Source of the DNA: Tulasnella sp. 424
Lineage: Eukaryota; Basidiomycota; Agaricomycetes; Cantharellales; Tulasnellaceae
Reading direction: 5' to 3'
Length of the DNA: 62,381 nucleotides
NCBI GenBank assembly: GCA_019633425.1
Contig: WSUB01000212.1
Location: 1 to 62,381, forward strand
The notes under the pieces are model-generated. The model had not been told where the DNA came from. It worked only from the letters and a program-made list of their open reading frames with translations, and did not search any database. Made by a program: the position numbers and the translations under genes. Each line of letters starts with the position of its first letter. The stretch's first letter is position 1. This document shows positions 59,840 through 62,381 of this stretch, one piece after another.

Positions 59840-61332
59840 ATGCTAGTACGACCAATTTCCCTCACCAGGATCAAAGCGAATAGACTTTTCTTTCTCCCTG
59901 AGTTGCTACTCCAAATCTTCGACGGCGTGGACGCCGATCCCGGTTTGAATTCAAAAGATAGGAGAGTGACATTGGCATCTTGTGCACTCGTGTGCAAATC
60001 TTGGGAGGGTCCAGCCAATGATTGCCTGTGGCGCGCGCTTCCCTCGGCCCTATGTTTGCTCGGACTCCTGGGACCTATGGAGTATTCCAAGGGAGGATGG
60101 GTAAGCGACATGGGCTCTGGCAAGACCTAGTGAATAGAGTATGCTAATATCTATGTCAGTGCTACGTCACAGACATTTCCAACGCCGACGTGGCGCGATT
60201 CCGCCGGCTGAGCAATCGTGTTCTTTCGTTGACTCACATGAACACCTCGATGTGGAGGGACGAGCGCTCGAAGATCAGTCAGAAGGCCCTTGAATCAGCA
60301 GTCTCATTGGTATCAAATGGTTCGGGCTCCGGCTACCTTCTCCCTCGAGTTCGGAGCTTGTCATGGTACTCGGGGGCAGTTTACGAGAATTCCCAGCTCC
60401 TATTCTTCGTATCCCCGAGTTTGGCGACCTTTGCTTTCAACTGCATTGGTCCTTCAGACTCGCTACGCATTCGCACATTGGAGAGTGGGGTGGAGACATT
60501 AGATAAGTTGGCAAATCTACCATGCCAATTACGGCAAATACTGTTCACATGGGGGTTTGGTCGGGCCGCCGAACCGCTGCAAGAGGCGTTTTCTGGACTT
60601 ATTCGCAACCAAACACACCTCCGCTTTCTCTCGTCATTGATCGACTTTACAAAGGACACCGTCGAGGCTCTGACAAGCTCTCGTTCAACGCTGCAAGTCC
60701 TTCACTGTCGGCTCGCAGAAACGAGGGACCTCAGCTTCCTCTCTGTTTCGGAGATCTTGTCAAACGGATTCAATGCTCTAGAAGACCTTAACATTGTGCA
60801 AGCCGACGCAGACATCAACTTTGCAAGTATCCGCCCCCTCCTGGCGTGCCACTCATTACGCCAGGTGTGTCTCCGCGGCGCAAGGATTGCGGCATTGTAT
60901 CCATCCGAAGTTGTAGCTATCGCAGCGGCCTGGCCAAGGATCAAGGAGTTCCGACTGAGGAGTTCGCTGCCAGGAACTCCCCATCTTCATCCTCTCCCCA
61001 TTCTTTCCGTCTTCGCGAAACACATGGGGTCCACATTGCAGATCCTAGGACTAGACTTTGGAGGTGATGAAACGAGCCAGCTACTGGGACTAACGAGATC
61101 AGACCAGTTCGAAGCTCTGCAGGAAATTCGGGTCGGGCAAATCGATAGCATTCCTGTAGGCGGGGAGGAGGACGTAGCTCGGTATCTGACTGCCCTCTGC
61201 CCGTCAGGAGTTTCGATTGTGGTGGGGATTTCGAACCTCTTCGACAGCCCCGTCAGCGACATATCAACATTGAAGGGGTGGTCAAAGGTTCGGCACCTGG
61301 TACAAAATCCTCATTATATAGGCAACTTGTAG
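59840..61332 (+). CDS. F-box domain protein
   Basis: This is a predicted substrate-recognition subunit of an SCF ubiquitin ligase, about 477 residues. Exons are 59840-60100 and 60160-61332; the intron 60101-60159 has GTAAGC, a TGCTAAT branch motif and GTCAG. The N-terminal LPELLLQIFDGV...CALVCKSWEGPANDCLW is a typical F-box (about residues 19-60). The rest has weak leucine-rich periodicity, for example LRQVCLRGARIAALYP, as in many agaricomycete F-box proteins. The start at 59840 is provisional, since an upstream short exon may exist. It shows no repeats or paralogs in the window and appears to lie outside the duplicated array. Confidence 0.8.
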
Positions 61333-62381
61333 TTTGTTTGTGATATATATTGCTTCACCTCCAGTATCTTGGATTGTTTTGAATTCCTCGTCGTAACCAC
61401 GTATGAGGGTATGTATAGTGCGTCCCGCCACGAGGGCTGTTGGAAGTGATAGCCTTTGAGCCACACTAGAGAAAAGGTGGAGGTAGGATTGCGTCCAGCG
61501 ATTCGAACCTCTTCGCATCAAAAGACGGTCGGGCGGGAAACGCCGCATTCCAGTCCAAATAAGAATAGCCCGCTGCCGCATTACTCAGGACGAGACAATA
61601 CGGACATAGAATATTGCGAACGGAGTTTTGGTCAATTGGTTGGATACGGGTTCTCAGGCGTGTTGGTCATCGGGCGCGATTGCTCTCGACCAGTCTTCTT
61701 ACTCCCCACACAGGTTTGGAATCACGTGGAGAGACGACCAATGAAATTGTGTCGACCCATGGGTACTCGTTGACAAAGGCTCAGCACCAGGCGAGCCAAA
61801 AACCCCGTTCCTAAACGGCCTTGACTGACTGATAGTCCCTTCCTCGCGGACGAAGGTTTGCATATGGCGCTCCCCGTCGATGGACACAACCGCAACGCTC
61901 GCCGGGCATATGTCCTATACCTGGCAATGTCGCCAGAGGCGGAGACTATTGTTACTGGAACGAGAGTTCCCAAAGGCCAAGTCAACCGAGAGAAAGAGGG
62001 GGATTGTCGACGATCTTGGGAAAGAGGATCTTACTCGGTAACGCTCATCATCAGCTTGGACACGGAGCTCAGACATTTGACTTTTGCTAGATATTAATAG
62101 GTCTCGTTTTCTTTGTCATTATTCTATTGTCATAGTTCTTGTCTGTAAATGACTTGTTCTCTGCGGAGGGATGTATGCAATGGGAACAGATAGCCGTGTG
62201 GTACAGAGAAAGTCTGGAATAAGTGGTATCCAATCCAAAGTACCGGAGGCGACTTTTCTATTGAATCGACTCTACTGTTTTGGGCGGTTTAGACGGTGAA
62301 ATTTTGATCGTAATAGTATCCTGACCGGGAATTACAGTGATTCTAACGAACGAATAAATCATCCAGTGTTTTCCGTAACAT
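61333..62381. other. Right end, nothing recognised
   Basis: Several short ORFs overlap on both strands (such as 61456-61773 and 61858-62097 plus, 61985-61722 minus), but none has a recognisable domain, convincing splice sites or paralog. It probably contains the 3' UTR of the F-box gene and intergenic DNA. None of the K or G repeat modules occurs here. Confidence 0.5.

Noticed and set aside
61480..61560. GATTCGAACC sequence suggesting the T arm of a tRNA
   Set aside because: The bases next to the loop do not form a five-pair T stem, and I found no matching anticodon, D or acceptor arms on either strand.

Overview
The window looks like chromosomal DNA of a filamentous basidiomycete, most likely an agaricomycete. 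Genes are broken by many short GT-AG introns of roughly 40-95 nt. The two dominant gene families, a protein kinase fused to tetratricopeptide (TPR) repeats and a GRDP-like protein, resemble multicopy families I know from agaricomycete genomes. The species cannot be read from the sequence. No rRNA, tRNA, CRISPR array or recognisable transposon was found.

The window is a rearranged tandem array. Kinase-TPR genes (called K1-K5) are K1 on the plus strand (4468-8134) and K2 (15407-12206), K3 (24156-20948), K4 (31938-28505) and K5 (41222-38014) on the minus strand. GRDP-like genes (G1-G9) are all on the minus strand. G1-G4 are broken or truncated (1-1079, 1838-2345, 8540-11013, 19399-19770). G5 (36351-33405) carries a nonsense codon, G6 (45620-42667) is intact, G7 (51024-48088) has a 1-bp insertion, and G8 (55616-52668) and G9 (59280-56398) are intact. 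From about 28 kb to 45.6 kb kinase and GRDP genes alternate (K4, G5, K5, G6), so the pair was duplicated together. K2 and K3 lie in an 8.5-8.75 kb direct repeat. An F-box protein gene (59840-61332, plus strand) closes the array on the right.

I rebuilt exon structures by hand from splice sites and paralog comparison. K2-K5 share seven coding exons. A seventh-exon TPR domain of 14-16 repeats of 40 residues follows a kinase domain with HGDLKS, DFG and APE motifs. An intron at the kinase-TPR junction hides a stop codon in K2 and a frameshift in K4, and reads through in K3 and K5. GRDP genes have 11-12 exons and encode proteins of about 710-730 residues with a PPxY-bearing N terminus, two D-x-x-x-x-W-H-T motifs, a CxxC...CxxC segment and a Cys/Gly-rich end. 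K3, K4, G6, G8, G9 and the F-box gene appear intact; the rest show graded decay.

No functional link between the two families is shown by the sequence beyond repeated co-duplication. The kinase lacks the Arg before the catalytic Asp (a non-RD kinase), its repeats resemble the 40-residue TPRs of LGN/Pins-type scaffolds, and repeat number changes by internal duplication. An intracellular recognition or signalling role is therefore a hypothesis, not a demonstrated function.
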